A DNA stretch of 21,296 bases from Saccoglossus kowalevskii (Eukaryota; Hemichordata; Enteropneusta; Harrimaniidae): contig NW_003122921.1 of NCBI RefSeq assembly GCF_000003605.2, forward strand, positions 88,367 through 109,662, given 5' to 3'. The position numbers and the translations under genes were made by a program. Position 1 is the first letter of the stretch, and every line of letters begins with the position of its first letter. Positions 1 through 13,600 of the stretch are shown here, in pieces. The notes under the pieces are model-generated. The model saw only the letters and a list, made by a program, of their open reading frames with translations. It searched no databases and was not told the DNA's origin.

Positions 1-158
1 CACACCTTTTACACGCATATTTTAAAGAATATCGTCGACGCCCAGTAAAAACACTCTGGGCTTATAATCGTGAATGCCCTCAACTCGATAAATACCAAGT
101 AAAAACATAGGGATGGGCTTCATACTCGGGAGGGGCTTACGAACGGGGAAGTACGGTA
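1..158 (-). repeat. Terminal part of a TIR DNA transposon or MITE (taccgta... family)
   Basis: On the minus strand the sequence from 158 downward begins taccgtacttccccgttcg and carries repeated taagcccc / gaagccca / taagccca blocks. This layout is common at the ends of invertebrate MITEs. The terminal taccgta-ytt resembles the inverted repeats at 12966 and 14081. Only one end is in the window. Confidence 0.4.
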
Positions 159-1309
159 CTTTAACGCAATTGGGCTTTCACTCTCAGAATACTGTGGTTC
201 AAACGCATATTGCTCTAACCCAAGTTTTAAAAGCACATTGTGCATATAAAAGTTGAGTTTATACTAATAGTACACAATGCTTGGCAGCATGAACGGCTAT
301 GTACAATGGCGTATACGAATGCGATCAGATACTAAAACGTCATAGCTTTGAAAAGTACCCGGATTATAAATATGTTCGTTCGTTAATTATTCCCCTCCAT
401 GAATGGCCTCCATGGCAAGCACTTCAAATGCCTATCCAAGCTACAGTTATAATTAAAACAAAATTAAACCACTGCAATATTATTTCGAATACAGTTTAGA
501 ATATACACAACTATAAATTAAGGTCGCATTTAGGTTCGCTTTAATATAAAATATAAAGACCATCTGCTTACATGTATAGCGGCTACTTTAGGCAGTCCCA
601 AGGCATAATGTACATGAATGAGCAAACTGTTTATAATAGATTACAAAAAATCCTATATTCAGGATTCGGCTCTGAAAATAATTGACTATAGTCTTGTTCA
701 CAGGTGTCAAATGTTTGAGCGTTTTGTAAATAATCTTTATCAGTGGGCTAAACCTGCCTTCTGTTCATACATTGGAGCAGAAGTTTATATTTAACTTGCC
801 GTTCACAACTACCATTCATGTGCTTTGCAGTTACTTTTACGTTTAATGACAAACCAAAACAATGTGTCTTTGTTATATATATTTTTTTTTATCATTTACA
901 TGTATGTAAATGAGTCTCTATGTGGTAGTTGAGCGTGGTGACCGAGCGTCTCAGTTTTCATGAAGATATGAGTTGAGCGTATCCATAACCACTCTTTGGT
1001 TACATGGATTTGTAATTTGAGATAGAAATGGACCTAACTGTCGTAAATGCCACTGCAGACAACATGGTTGTCTTGTGGTCAATCTTGTTGCCTTGTAACA
1101 TTCTGTATTATCAAAGTCAAAATGCTCTGGTCTCTCCAAATGGAAATGAATAATTCCACCTTTTTTGTGTTGTAATTCCATGATCATGAAGTCATTGTTG
1201 ACACTAGTCTATACAAGAGTCTGACTAAACCACTCATTTGATAAAGAACACAATTCTACATTTCCACACTACCTGAATACACAAATAACTGAGTTGTCTC
1301 TTATCACAG
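159..1309. other. 5' flank or 5'-UTR intron, no convincing gene
   Basis: AT-rich non-coding sequence ending in a pyrimidine-rich acceptor (1295-1309). Short open frames at 299-499 (+) and 951-1187 (-) have no recognisable domain, splice support or conserved motif. No CpG island or clear core promoter could be identified, so the true PPIP5K transcription start is probably left of, or hidden in, this stretch. Confidence 0.5.
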
Positions 1310-1644
1310 GACATGGTGGATTCTCCTCAAAAGTCTAAGAAACAAAGAATGGAAGATGAAGGTCGAAAAACGATTATTGTTGGAATTTGTGCCATGTCTA
1401 AAAAATCAATGTCCAAGCCAATGAAGGAAATATTACTTCGTCTTGAACGCTTTGAGTACATTGTAACTAATATTTTCAGTGAAGATGTTATACTGAACAA
1501 AGCAGTGGAAGACTGGCCTTTGTGTGACTGCTTAGTATCATTTTTCTCACAGGGATTTCCTTTACAAAAAGCTGTACAATATGCTGAACTCAGGAAACCT
1601 TTTGTTATAAATGATCTTCATAAGCAGTTTGATTTATTAGATAG
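1310..1644 (+). CDS. PPIP5K: PPIP5K exon 1 (first coding exon): N-terminus and start of kinase domain
   Basis: Encodes residues 1-110 and two bases of R111. The ATG at 1313 has a good Kozak context (G at -3, G at +4). A pyrimidine-rich stretch and CACAG acceptor end at 1309, so this exon is probably spliced to an upstream 5'-UTR exon. Codon GAC at 1310-1312 is in frame, so an upstream coding start is also possible. After a charged, poorly conserved leader (1-18) comes the family block [20 protein letters not shown] (20-39), in which K30 and K31 match the basic phosphate-contacting lysines of the kinase. WPLCDCL and PFVINDL follow, both hallmark PPIP5K strings. The donor is ag|gtaaga, in phase 2. 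The apparent stop at 1646-1648 is only the TAA of the intron start. Confidence 0.93.
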
Positions 1645-4600
1645 GTAAGAATTGTTTGTTTTATTAGTTTTTGTTTGTCTTAAACAGATATACTGATATG
1701 TTGCAAATTGGCTAGGAAAATGTCAACAGTCTCTTGTGAAACAAATGCGAAAATCCTTTTTTTCACTTGTAACAGGTGTCATACTCAATCAAGCATTGTT
1801 GTGCAATTTTCTATTTTGAATTTATTTCTTTTTGGAAGATTCCTTGATTTGTATTATAATTGTTATCAGGGGTAGTTGTCGAAGGCGTCATAGACTTGTT
1901 TGCAAGTCTTATTCAAAAATTAAAGAAAATGAATCCCTGGAAATACATGTACCGGTAGCTAAAAGGAGGAATACATGTAATGCAATGATTGTGAAAAATC
2001 AAACGCTTTGTATTCCTTGCATGTACCCTCAGTGTCACAGGTTAGGGTCTGGATGTCCGATGTTGATGTAACTGCAAGTATCATAAACTAATATCTTTGC
2101 ATAATATGCAGATGTCATTTGACAGAAAGAAACCTAATGTCCTTTTTGTTAATTATATTTTCTATTCACACTTTGTGTGCTGTCCTGGGATGACTGTTGT
2201 TGAGTTTGGATTAGAAAGATGAGACTATTTAGGACTAACAGCAACTGCTTTCTTGCCAGGTTTGCTAGACCCACAAAAAAGGTGGGGTGTTGACTTAAAG
2301 AATGTTAACAGTAACTAAAACTTCCCAAGGGATGCAGTTTGTTTGTTTTGTCATCCACATTTTTTGTAAACACTGTGCTATTTTATATTTCATATTCAGC
2401 AATATTCTGATATACTGAAAAGGGGTTAATTATTCACTGAGTTTTAATTTTGCTTATTTCGCTGAATGGAAAATGTGCTAAATTAAAACCCAGTGAATAT
2501 GTAAAATTTAGCATGGAACACATTATCTAAATGATAAAACCGTGAATTTAAAACCCACTGAATATGCCTGAAAGTCATTTTACAGTATCTGGAAATGCAC
2601 ACTGGAACTATTTTGACTACAAGTAGTTGAACTTAGCTGCAGATGACAGTAATGAGTACGGTATACATAAAGGACTGTTCAAAAATCCAGATATTACACT
2701 AAACCAACTAGAAATGATTGCGTGATTGCATGTACAGTAACTTGCTTTTTGTTACATGTAGGAGGTATGTGTATAGGGTGCTCAAAGAAGAAGGAATTGG
2801 GTTACCTACATATGCTGTTTTGGATAGAGATTCAAACAATCCTAATGGTAAGTACATGCTGCTCCCATTTAACAGTAGAAATATTCACTAGTTATAATAT
2901 TAGTGTTTACTGTAGGGATATTTACTAGGTTTTAAATTCACTGAGTTTTAATTTAGCAAATTTAACTGATCAGCAAAATAATGAAAATAAAACTCATGAA
3001 TAATTAATAAGCCCTGAATTGTATCTTGCATTTGTACTATTATGATATTAAATTTTGTATTATTCATTTCATATCAATGATTGCATAAGCAGGGATCCAC
3101 CCACACCAGCATTCCTGCACTAATAATAACAGACCCCGGGAACCCACCAGAACACATAGCTTCAAGTTCAAGTCGTTGTTTTTGGCATTAGTTAAAGTGG
3201 GGGAGTCGTCACCTGCGCATGCGTCAGATGGCCATAGCGTGTCATTGTTTACAAACAAGCGCCTACCCATGAACCTTTGCGTTTTTAGCGTGTGTTGTTA
3301 TAGTCACTTGGAACTTAATTCCCGCATGTGCGCAGGTGACGACCCTCTCGCATTAAGGTTATTCAAAGCAAAAAACAAACATTGATAAATCATACTTTTA
3401 TAGATGGGAAGTTGTGAATGAAACCCATTCATTTTTGTCTTAAATTTGTATTTCACAGAGTGTGAATTAATAGAGACAGACGATTCTGTTGAAGTTAATG
3501 GACAGATATTCCACAAACCATTTGTTGAGAAACCTGTTTCCGCCGAAGATCATAATATTTACATTTACTATCCTATATCAGCAGGTGGAGGTAGTCAACG
3601 TTTATTTAGAAAAGTAAGTAACCATTTCATTTATTGTTGGCTGGATTATCCTATAAGTATCATGCTCCCCTAGATGACAATTGCTATGTTCACACGGCAG
3701 CATTCTATCAGAGCCGAACTACTTCTCCTCCCACGGATTAACAGGAGATTATCTCCAATGCGTTCATACGATCGGGAGCCGAACGAGAGCCGAGATCTGC
3801 CAGAGTTCGATTCAGTTCGATCAGAGTCGAACGGAACAGTGCCCTTGAATAATTAGTGACTGGAAACAATTTTAGTGTCGTGCTTGTGTTTTTTCTTTAC
3901 ATGGCATGATGTTGTTGAGCTAGGAGAAAAAAAAGCCTGAGCATGGAGGTAGAAAAGACAATGACTGGTGTTATGATTTAGGTACTAGTATCTCGAATAA
4001 ACAGGAAACACGGCAGCTAAAATGCGTTTAATACAGCCTATTCGCTCAAGTTATTATCATGCAAAATTACCATTTTGTAACTATTCAACTGTAGTGATAT
4101 CTAAACTACTAGGAAGAATCACAGATTCTCTCTATCTATCAAAGAGAAACTATGGAAGAATCTAAACCTACCAGGAACACATCACCGTACCGCGATCGCT
4201 TCTACGATTTTTATCTTTTGTTAAAAATTTTCCGTTCAGTCGTTCTTTCAAGTTTTTGTCGCATAATTTCGTACGCCATTTTTTGTTTCCCGTTGAGCTA
4301 TCAATCTATCGCAATAATTCGTTACTATATATTAGGACGCGTACCTCTTATTCAAGCCGGAAATTGCGTGAAATTATGAAAGATGTTGTCTCCGCCATAA
4401 TTGAAATGAGAGTTTACTCGAAGAAGACGATTGAGGGCGTGATATCGGCTCCTATAGTTGGGCCCGATGCGTTTACACGATCGGAGCCATGTCAGGACTC
4501 AACCCTATCGGAGTTCAACCCCGAGGGTTTAGTGGAGCCGAACTTGGCTCGAGCAGAACGCGTTCACACGATCATTTTTGCTGGCTCGAGCCGTTGGGCT

Positions 4601-7600
4601 CCGATAAAATGCTGTCGTGTGAACGTAGCAAATGTAAAAACTTGAAAAGCACACAAGCATCTCAAATTGAATTGAAAATTAAAGTGTAAAGAAGTTGAAG
4701 ATTCTTAAACCCACCCAGGCAGTAGAAAAATAATACAGTTATTGCCCCTATGTGAGGCTGATATCATGAATTACTGTGAAATACTTTATTTTAGCTGGAA
4801 TTAATTTTCGCTGAAAATACTTTTTTGGTGTTTTGTATGGAATTTATTTTCACTGATTTTTGATGAGTTGAATGTAATATATAGGAAAAAAAGTATATTT
4901 GCTGGATTTTATTTTCACTAAATCATTCTTATAGCGAAAATTAGTTCCAAGCGAAAATAAAGTATTTTAAAGTACATTGTATCATCCCCCAGATGGCTGT
5001 TATTGGCCACAGATCAGAGATTCACTGAATATGCATGATTTCTCAGACATGTAAACTGCCAATTAGACAGTACAACCATGTGAATATTATAGTAATTAAA
5101 CAAACATGAGTATATCACAAAGCAGAGCTGAGTAACTTGCTATATCAGTCGTTTGTCTATTACTACTGTGAAACACTACCAATAATTCCTTTTACTGGGA
5201 AAATATGGGATGTTATTGCATTAATTTGAAATTTGTTTAATTTTCAGATTGGTAGTCGTAGTAGTGTATATTCACCAGAGAGTAAAGTAAGAAAGAAAGG
5301 TTCTTATATTTATGAAGAGTTTATGCCAACAGATGGCACAGATGTAAAGGTGAGATTAGATTTCTTATAAAAAATTGAAATTTTGTTTTGTTTTGTTTCC
5401 AGCCAATGCCCTATTACTATAGAAAATCCATCGTTGCATGAGTAACAACAGCACTTCAACAATGGGTTGATACAACCAAGGACAGAATAGTTTGTCATAC
5501 ACATACTCCAAGTATGCACGCCTTGTTTGTTGTGTCTGTGCTAACTGTGTTGCCTTTCGCAGTAATTCCTATGAAACATATGACATTAGCTCCAAACCAG
5601 CAACATACATGAAACAGATGCGATATTCTATTTTTTTTTTCACAGAAATTTATAAAACATTTTTTCTTCAAGAATCTTAAGAAGAAATTTCCATTGACTA
5701 GAGAAGCCCTAAAATTTAGTAAAGTCCATTACCCATGAGCCTCTGTGCCTTTCTCTCAATCACGACCGATTTACTTGAAAGAAAGATCCCGTAGAATTGA
5801 TTTGAAATACTTTAAAATGTTCATTTGCAGATATATATTTTGAATACTACATGTACAAGTTTTATGTCACTACAGTTTGGCACAAAATGCTTGAATTGTA
5901 AAACTCATTATCAGATTAGCATGCAGGGAAATTGCTGTAGGGTGAAAAACAACGGTAATTGTTGTGGGATTCTATATGGACAGCATTTATGTGCTAAGGC
6001 ATTGTAAATTATATCTATTTTACATGATAACACATTCATTGCTTTATGAAATGTAGTGCATGAAATAGTTCTCAAGTATATATTAATTGGACACAGGTTT
6101 ACACAGTGGGTCCAGACTATGCCCATGCTGAAGCCAGGAAATCACCAGCATTAGATGGTAAAGTTGAAAGAGACAGTGAAGGAAAAGAAGTACGCTATCC
6201 AGTTATACTTACCAATCTAGAAAAGTTGATTGCAAGAAAAGTATCTCTTGCATTTAGTGTAAGTAAGCTTTAATTCTCGGGGGCAGTGCTATGCCACAGA
6301 AACTTCTATGTTGCTCAGACATGTTGCATGTATTTTTATAGGCTCTGTGCTAGCTGCATGAAACAAAAGTTGAGAAAACAGCACTTGAGGTAACCCTGAA
6401 CAACAACATTTATATATACATGTATGTTGCACATGTAAGGGTAATCTTGTTTACACTGTTTGTGGGAAGTTCAGCAACTAGTTCAAAGTACAGTTTTCTG
6501 AAAGTTTTTGGCTGTTGTTTTCACTTGTAATGATATTGATTTTGATTGGGTGTGACTGATTTTGAAAAGATTTTGCGTCAAAGTTGTATAGACTTAGGAG
6601 CCATACTATATTAAAAAAATGTATTTAGTTTTGTTTTGTTAAATTCTTTGATTTGCCTGCATTCACATACTGTAAAATACTTTATTTTAGCTGGAATTAA
6701 TTTTAGCTGAAAAGGCTTTTTGAATGTTTAGTATGGAATTTATTTTCACTGATTTTTGATGAGTTGAATGTGAAATATAGGAAAAAAGTTATATTTGCTA
6801 GATTTTATTATTACTGAATCATCCCTTCAGCGAAAATAGTGAAAATTAAGTTCATGCGAAAATAAAGTATTTTACAATATTAAATTAAGTACATATCTAT
6901 GTACTTACAAACAGTATAATGATCTATCATCTTCATACATTGTAGTTTCATTAAATTATATTGTCATATTGTTGGTCCCTTTTTTCATATTCCACAACCA
7001 ATGCTTCATCACAGTGAGGTTTTATATTGTCATTACTGTTTTGGGTGAAGATATTAATTAAATACTAGCAGCTTCTGAATTGGTATTTTTATTTAACTGC
7101 AGCAAACTGTTTGTGGTTTTGATTTACTGCGTGCCCATGGTAGATCATATGTCTGTGATGTCAATGGATTCAGTTTTGTAAAGAATTCTAGCAAGTATTA
7201 TGATGACTGTGCTAAGATACTTGGGTAAGTTACATTATAGTTTGTAATGAGTCAACCATCCAAGACCTCTACATACATGTACCCTCGTTATGTAATGTTT
7301 TAGTGATCTGCTTGTTTATTCATGAATGTATCACTCCTACACACAGTTCCACTGTCATATGTTACATGTCAGATAACAAATGTCGCCAACTGATCAGCTC
7401 TAGCTAACACTCTGATGCGCCAACTTTGCCCATACGAAACATACGTGTATATTTAATAACAACAGTTTCGAACATTTTCACTATGACGAGTTCTTTCCAA
7501 CTCGTCACTCTGCATGTACATGTGTACAAAATGTAAAAAAGTGAGACGGCCAATAAGAAGGTACATGTATTCGTATGTACTTAAAATATAAATTATGTCA

Positions 7601-10600
7601 TTCATCATTAGTTTTATAAATACACTATTACCGGTACAACATTTTAAAATGGCAATGTTTATATCAGAGTAATACATTTGTAAAACATCCATTTTTTTCA
7701 ACTGTATCAAGTATGGTGTGTCTTATTTGATTTATAATGCTGTGTGTGTTTAAAACACAGTCATGCATGGTTCTTATTCCTTGTGTTTATAGATACAGTG
7801 TTGATTCTGATTATTAGTTTGTCATAGTTTATAGTAACATTTGGTTAATTGACGGATCCCATGAAACAATGTTACCATGGGGGGGGGGGGGGGCAAACAA
7901 ACTAAAATATGTGTGCTACTCAAATGAAACACACTGACTGAATCATTCCGCCAGAAGGAACATTATAGGGCTTGGTGACGTCACCTAGCACCTAGGTACA
8001 GTGTAATAGGTGAGATCTGCTAATGATGGCTGTTGTTTAGTAAAGTATTACTTTTTCTTCATTATGTACATGCATATATTGTTCTTTCAAAGTTTTTTTT
8101 TTTTTTTTATCTTTTTTTTGGGAAATTCTATAATGCTATAGGAATGTTATAATGCGAGAGTTAGCCCAAAGCTATGATATTCCATGGAATATTCCCATCG
8201 AAGAAGAGGAAGCTTCATATGTGCCGACAACATCTGGAACTATGTAAGTATCCTATTTTTTTTTATCTTGGGTTCACTTTACTTGTGCATGAAGTGATTT
8301 GCTACATGTATATACTGTAAACAATTGTAACCCCCCAAAAATATTTGCTGTTTCATAATTGGAGAGCCTTTCATGAATTGAAGTCACTGTGATGAAAGAA
8401 CTCAGTGTGATTTTTACTGCTTCAATATTTGGTAATTGTCTTGCATAAATAAATTGGCTTACAGTAGTTTGCATGTGATATTTCAGGGCATGCATACACT
8501 GCATCTGTGTCTTTTGTGGTTCATCCTTATGCACTAACCTTGATAAACTTCAATATTTTGTTATCTACAGTATCACATTATTTTACACCATAATACATCA
8601 CAGTAAATCTTTCTTCCCAAGCCTCTTAAGGTATAAGGTTCTCAATAGATGAGTTTTGAGCTCTTTGGTTGCTATGTTATGTTCGGTTGCTATGCTATGT
8701 ACATGCTGATGTTGATTCTGTGATAGAAAGAGGGTTTGATTTTATAATCAGTGGTGTGATCACTGCAGTTTAATAGATTTTGTTGGATGTTCCCTTCACT
8801 GACTACACAAATTATATTTTATCTTGCTTTATCAAGTGTCTGAAAAATATTATTTTATTATTATCATTTATCTAGGGTTAGCTGTTTTCTCTTACTCACT
8901 GGTTGGGTTTACTCAAAAAGATTCTAGGTGGAGTGGGTGTGGTGTCACATTCCTTGAACCGTTGACAGAAGTAATTTTTCACTAGGAGGGACATCATGGC
9001 TAATTTATCTGGCAATGAGATCTCTCCCTGGTGTTTGTCTTTCTGTGCTACCGTCTTTTCACACATGAGTATACACAAGGGATACATATCAAGTGAAGAT
9101 TGTTGGTTTGGCTAGACACATGCACATTTCTCCAAATCCATCTTATCTTTGCTTAAAGCCAAAGACCCATTGGATTTATTTTTTTAATGTAATAAAAAAA
9201 ATATTTGCCTGACCTGTCATTCCTAACTAAAAATCAGTTACCTTAATGGTCAAACAATAAAGTCTTCTATGCTCTTTCTTTCTGTTTCAAGAGAAACTGA
9301 TATCACTGCTAATTCAAATTTGGGGGAAATTTAGGGTTGGTTCTGGGTTTTCTTGAGTAAACACAGCCCTAGATAGATGGATCTACATTAAATGACTCAA
9401 ATCTCAGATTTTGTGTATTTGATGTGGATGCCTGCAATATATTCACATATTTGGTACAGAACTGGAGGTGGTGAAAAAAATGTGTTAAACTGCAGGTTCT
9501 TTATAATCATAAGCGTACATTTGTGGAAACACCCTTTTCTTGCGAAATCAACACAAAATCACACTCAAGGTATCTTAGCAGCTACAGATCCTGAAACCTA
9601 AACAAAACATGTCTTTATATGTACTGCCAATATAGTTTATTTTTTATTGGTTCATGAATAGTCTTGTATGATAGTTGACTGCCATGAGAATTGATCATCA
9701 GTAACCATGGAGTTTAGTTTTTTTACAAAATAAGAAATACTTATTTTGACACTTGTTTGGGTGTGTCTATGTCTCAGCTTAAAAAAACACTGGCCATCAC
9801 CACACAAAACAGAAGTACACAAGCGAAGGGTGTTCATCTTGTAAGCTGATACGTTTGGACTTTTTGTTACCAATATCACTCTCACTTTCACTTTTCAACA
9901 TTTTCAAGTGATATTAAGGCACCACTATGATGACTCCTACCTCAGGAAAAAGGCTTGTTATACCTTTTAAACTGACATTGCACCCTAATGAAAAATTTTT
10001 TTTTGGCGTGCTTAGTCACGAAAGTTTTTCATTTTGCTCAAAAGTTGTCATGAAATACCAGAAAGGAAGCTTGATGTCATTATTGTCATATGACTGATGT
10101 TGCATATTTCCATAATGCGCACAAAAAGTGCAACTGTATGTTGTTCACCACTAGTCTCCGTTTTAACCAATTCTGTCATTTATACTGTCTGATTAAAATT
10201 GACCGGCTGCTTTTATTGTCCATCGCTGCTGTATATCACTACTACATCCTACTAAGTGACCATAAAATTTGCGTTTCGGCAAACACTCCTCTGGAAACGG
10301 TGCATCTTACAAGATAGTGCTCAGTTACTTGAGTTCTGATTAGTTGAACCTACAAAGATTTGAACTGTATAATAGATAAATAGTCAAATTATTGTAAATC
10401 ACTTTAATTTCCTGAGGGACAACATTTTGTGAGCCAGTTTGATTTTATAGTAGTGGCGTCCTACGACATAAAGTGCTACTATTACATTTCTCTCACAAAT
10501 AAATGCCAGCTCATCAACTCATGAGTGAAAATTTATAGTAGTTACAGGTGTGTACACAGCAGCCATGTATGTTCATTAAAAACAACCAGTGTCACTACAC

Positions 10601-13600
10601 CTACATCTAAATATAATTGTCATTTTGTCAACAAACAAATGTACTATAAGTATACCTTGAAAACAAGATTACACTCAACTATTAGCATAATATTTTGACC
10701 TGATTGTTTTCTACTATCAAGGAAGACTTTTTAGTATGTTGGTCGTTGACTGTACCATATACATAATTTGTATGTACCTGTATATTTTTGTCACATCTGA
10801 CAACAGGTTATGTATATGTCATAGGGTAGTAACAAGGTTAAAATTGGTCTATGATTTTCTGCTACTGTAGAAAACCTATTCATCATCTGAAAGCCTAGAT
10901 ATAGGTGAATACGAGATGCATATGTTGTACCAATGTTTGTCCTAAGGAATATGCATTTTTGTTATTGTTTTTTTTTTTTTTTTTACTGTTCTGACTATTG
11001 AAAACACTGTGAAACTTCCAGTCACTCAAATGACCTATGAATTGCACAGGATGCCAGTAACACTCTAGGCTAGACAATCATGTCTCGGTTTTTCTGCTCA
11101 CAAAAAAAAGCACTCTCCATACTGAATATTGAGCCGGAATCTCTGCAGGGCATCAATTCACCTTTAGATTTCTTTGACCTATGAAATTGGCCATCAGGTA
11201 ATGCCTTTATAGAACATAGGGACACATATGCACTACCGTATTTACCTACCGGTATATCTAAACTTTCAGATGATATATAGTTTGTTATAGTAGCATGTTT
11301 AGTAACTTTTAAAGAATGTCTAAATCACAGATCATTTTTTACTTTGTTTTAGCACTGTGGAGGCATTTGTTAAACCATACTAACATACACACATGTCATC
11401 ATACGCATCTCTGGACGCTATCATCTCAAGTATAATGGCCAGACATGTGGTCACAATAAATTAGATTTATGAGTGAAAATTAGCATTACAAAGTAATGAA
11501 TGTTACCATAAGCTTATTCAGTCAGATTTTGATTTCCATATATCAGTTTGAGATGTAGCAATGCAAGTCAAAAATGTTTGCGATTCAGGAAACAAAATAT
11601 TCATTTAAGAAAATTTTACCATATACCTAAATGAACCAGGCTATTGCTGAATGGTTGTACCCAAAACATCTTGCTATTTTTACTATTCTTAGTCTTGTCT
11701 TTAATTTTGTAAATTCCCAATAATGAAAAATTCTGCTGTCTATGTCCATAGATGCCATAAAGATCTGTTTTTTTTTAGCATAAAAGACTTGACAATTTCC
11801 TTATCTCAACTACCTGCACGAGATATGCTATATACCATACAACATGGTATATCAAACTGTTTTGAATTTTGAGCCCCAACATTCTGTTTCGAGTAGTCTG
11901 CTTCCCATTTGGGTCTCTTCTCAACTTATAGATGGAAGTAACAGCAGGTTTTTTCACTGAAAGTTTCAATTGCTGCAAGATTGATTGGTTTATTCTAGTT
12001 TTAGTTTAATGTACACAGTATCATGACTTGTTTTACATGGCAGCACAGATCTGTATCAAACTATAGTGTTTTTTTTAGCCCTGTCTCTGTTGTTAAGTAA
12101 TGTCTTACTCATCTGCTTGGGTTTTTTCAAAGATATTTTGCATTGGGTGTTATCTCATTCCTGTTAATCCATCACATATTGTTTACTTTAGTAAATTCTA
12201 TGCTAAATGCAATGTGCATGTGAGAGTAGCCCCATGCATTCAGTGCATGTAAATAAGGGCAGACACCACCCCAACATCCACTTGGAGGAATCAGGCCGCT
12301 AATACTGGGACACAGCTCTGAAGCACTGCTGCAAAAAGTATGCACAAAATAAACACAGCTTTCCTGTCGCATGCTCTTCACTCTCTAGACTGATATGAAA
12401 AAGTCTGTATATGGGATTCCGCTAACCCTTAGCCTGTTGCCAATAGCAACTTACATTTAGATTTATCACTTGCCCTACCTAAAACTAATTTCAAACCATG
12501 AAATTGTCATCACTGTGTGGTTTTAACATAACAAACAAAAACATATATAAAGTTACATCTAAACTAAAAAAAATCTTGATTTGCTTATAAGGCTATTCTT
12601 CCCTGTTTGCAAAGCAAATATAAACAAGTTGGTTATTTGAAAACCAATGTATAGTTAATAGCCACTATGGCCTAAAACTATCCTTGATAACGGAATCCTA
12701 TTCTGTGCAGCTCAATATGCACTGTAGGTGTAATGCTTTCCTGGTTCTCCTTTCCCCTGCCATGCAGAGATGCATATATGCATTATTTGTATATTTTATA
12801 CACATACCGTACATGTAATCAAAGAGTGAAACCCAATACTGATAGAAAATGAATGTTTTGTCTTTACTCTGGTGTATATATGTTTGCATGGTTTGGGGAA
12901 CTGTGTTATTATTAAATGTTATCGTTGATGTCTGTTTTACTCTATGGATTGCCAGTTTTCTAAAGTACCGTATTTGCTCTATTAGAAGTGCATCTCAAAT
13001 AGAAGCATACAAAATTGCATATATCATATGCTAGATCATTAAAATATATATCAGTTATCAAGTTATAGCAGCAAAGTACTCAAGCCAATGTGTGGACCCA
13101 GCCTTATAAACTGCATCGTTCAGCTGTATGGTAATTTAACCTTGTTAAGAATCAAGTTAGAGTCACTTTGAGTCATGCTGATGTATTCATGGATCCTTGG
13201 GTTGATCAGAGATATCATTCAAGTATTTGTCCAGTTTGCATTTGAAAGTGTTATATCCCAAATATGTTTTGGCATACAGTTGAACAATCTTTTGCCGTAA
13301 ACCATAAAGCTGGCATCCTGCAGTGACCTAGATGTAGTGGAATGTTTAGACTTACCGTAGTATAAATGCCGGGGACATTTGCAGAGTGTACCCTTATGAG
13401 CAGAGGTTAAACACAGAATTTCAGGATTCGGCACTTTATTTTGAATGATTTCCCATACTTAGATGACTTTGTAACTTTTCATTCCCCTTTCTTGTGAAGA
13501 CATTTTCATAAATTTCAGTCCTTCCCGGAGCTCAGTGATTGAGGCGTGTTATACCAGTGACTCTGTGAGTACAAATATCAGATCTAAATATTGAAAAGCA

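Larger units (their letters stand above)
3614..5247 (+). other. PPIP5K intron 3
   Basis: GT-AG intron of 1,634 nt, over half of it made of two mobile-element remnants (3677-4635 and 4772-4975). The open frames at 3674-3856, 4152-4379, 4256-4645 and 4489-4689 fall inside the first element and are not host genes. Confidence 0.85.
6259..7102 (+). other. PPIP5K intron 5
   Basis: GT-AG intron of 844 nt. It contains a stretch similar to part of intron 7 (about 6365-6540) and the second MITE copy (6668-6877). No coding content was seen. Confidence 0.8.

Noticed and set aside
299-499. Plus-strand 66-codon open frame in the 5' flank
   Set aside because: No motif, and it is neither joined in phase to a donor nor similar to a PPIP5K N-terminus.
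951-1187. Minus-strand 78-codon open frame upstream of PPIP5K, possibly a divergent gene
   Set aside because: Composition is somewhat protein-like, but no family, signal or splice context was recognised. One frame of this size is expected by chance in such sequence.
4152-4689. Overlapping open frames of up to 129 codons in intron 3
   Set aside because: They lie inside the TIR element and run into its repeat-rich right terminus; no transposase motif was found.
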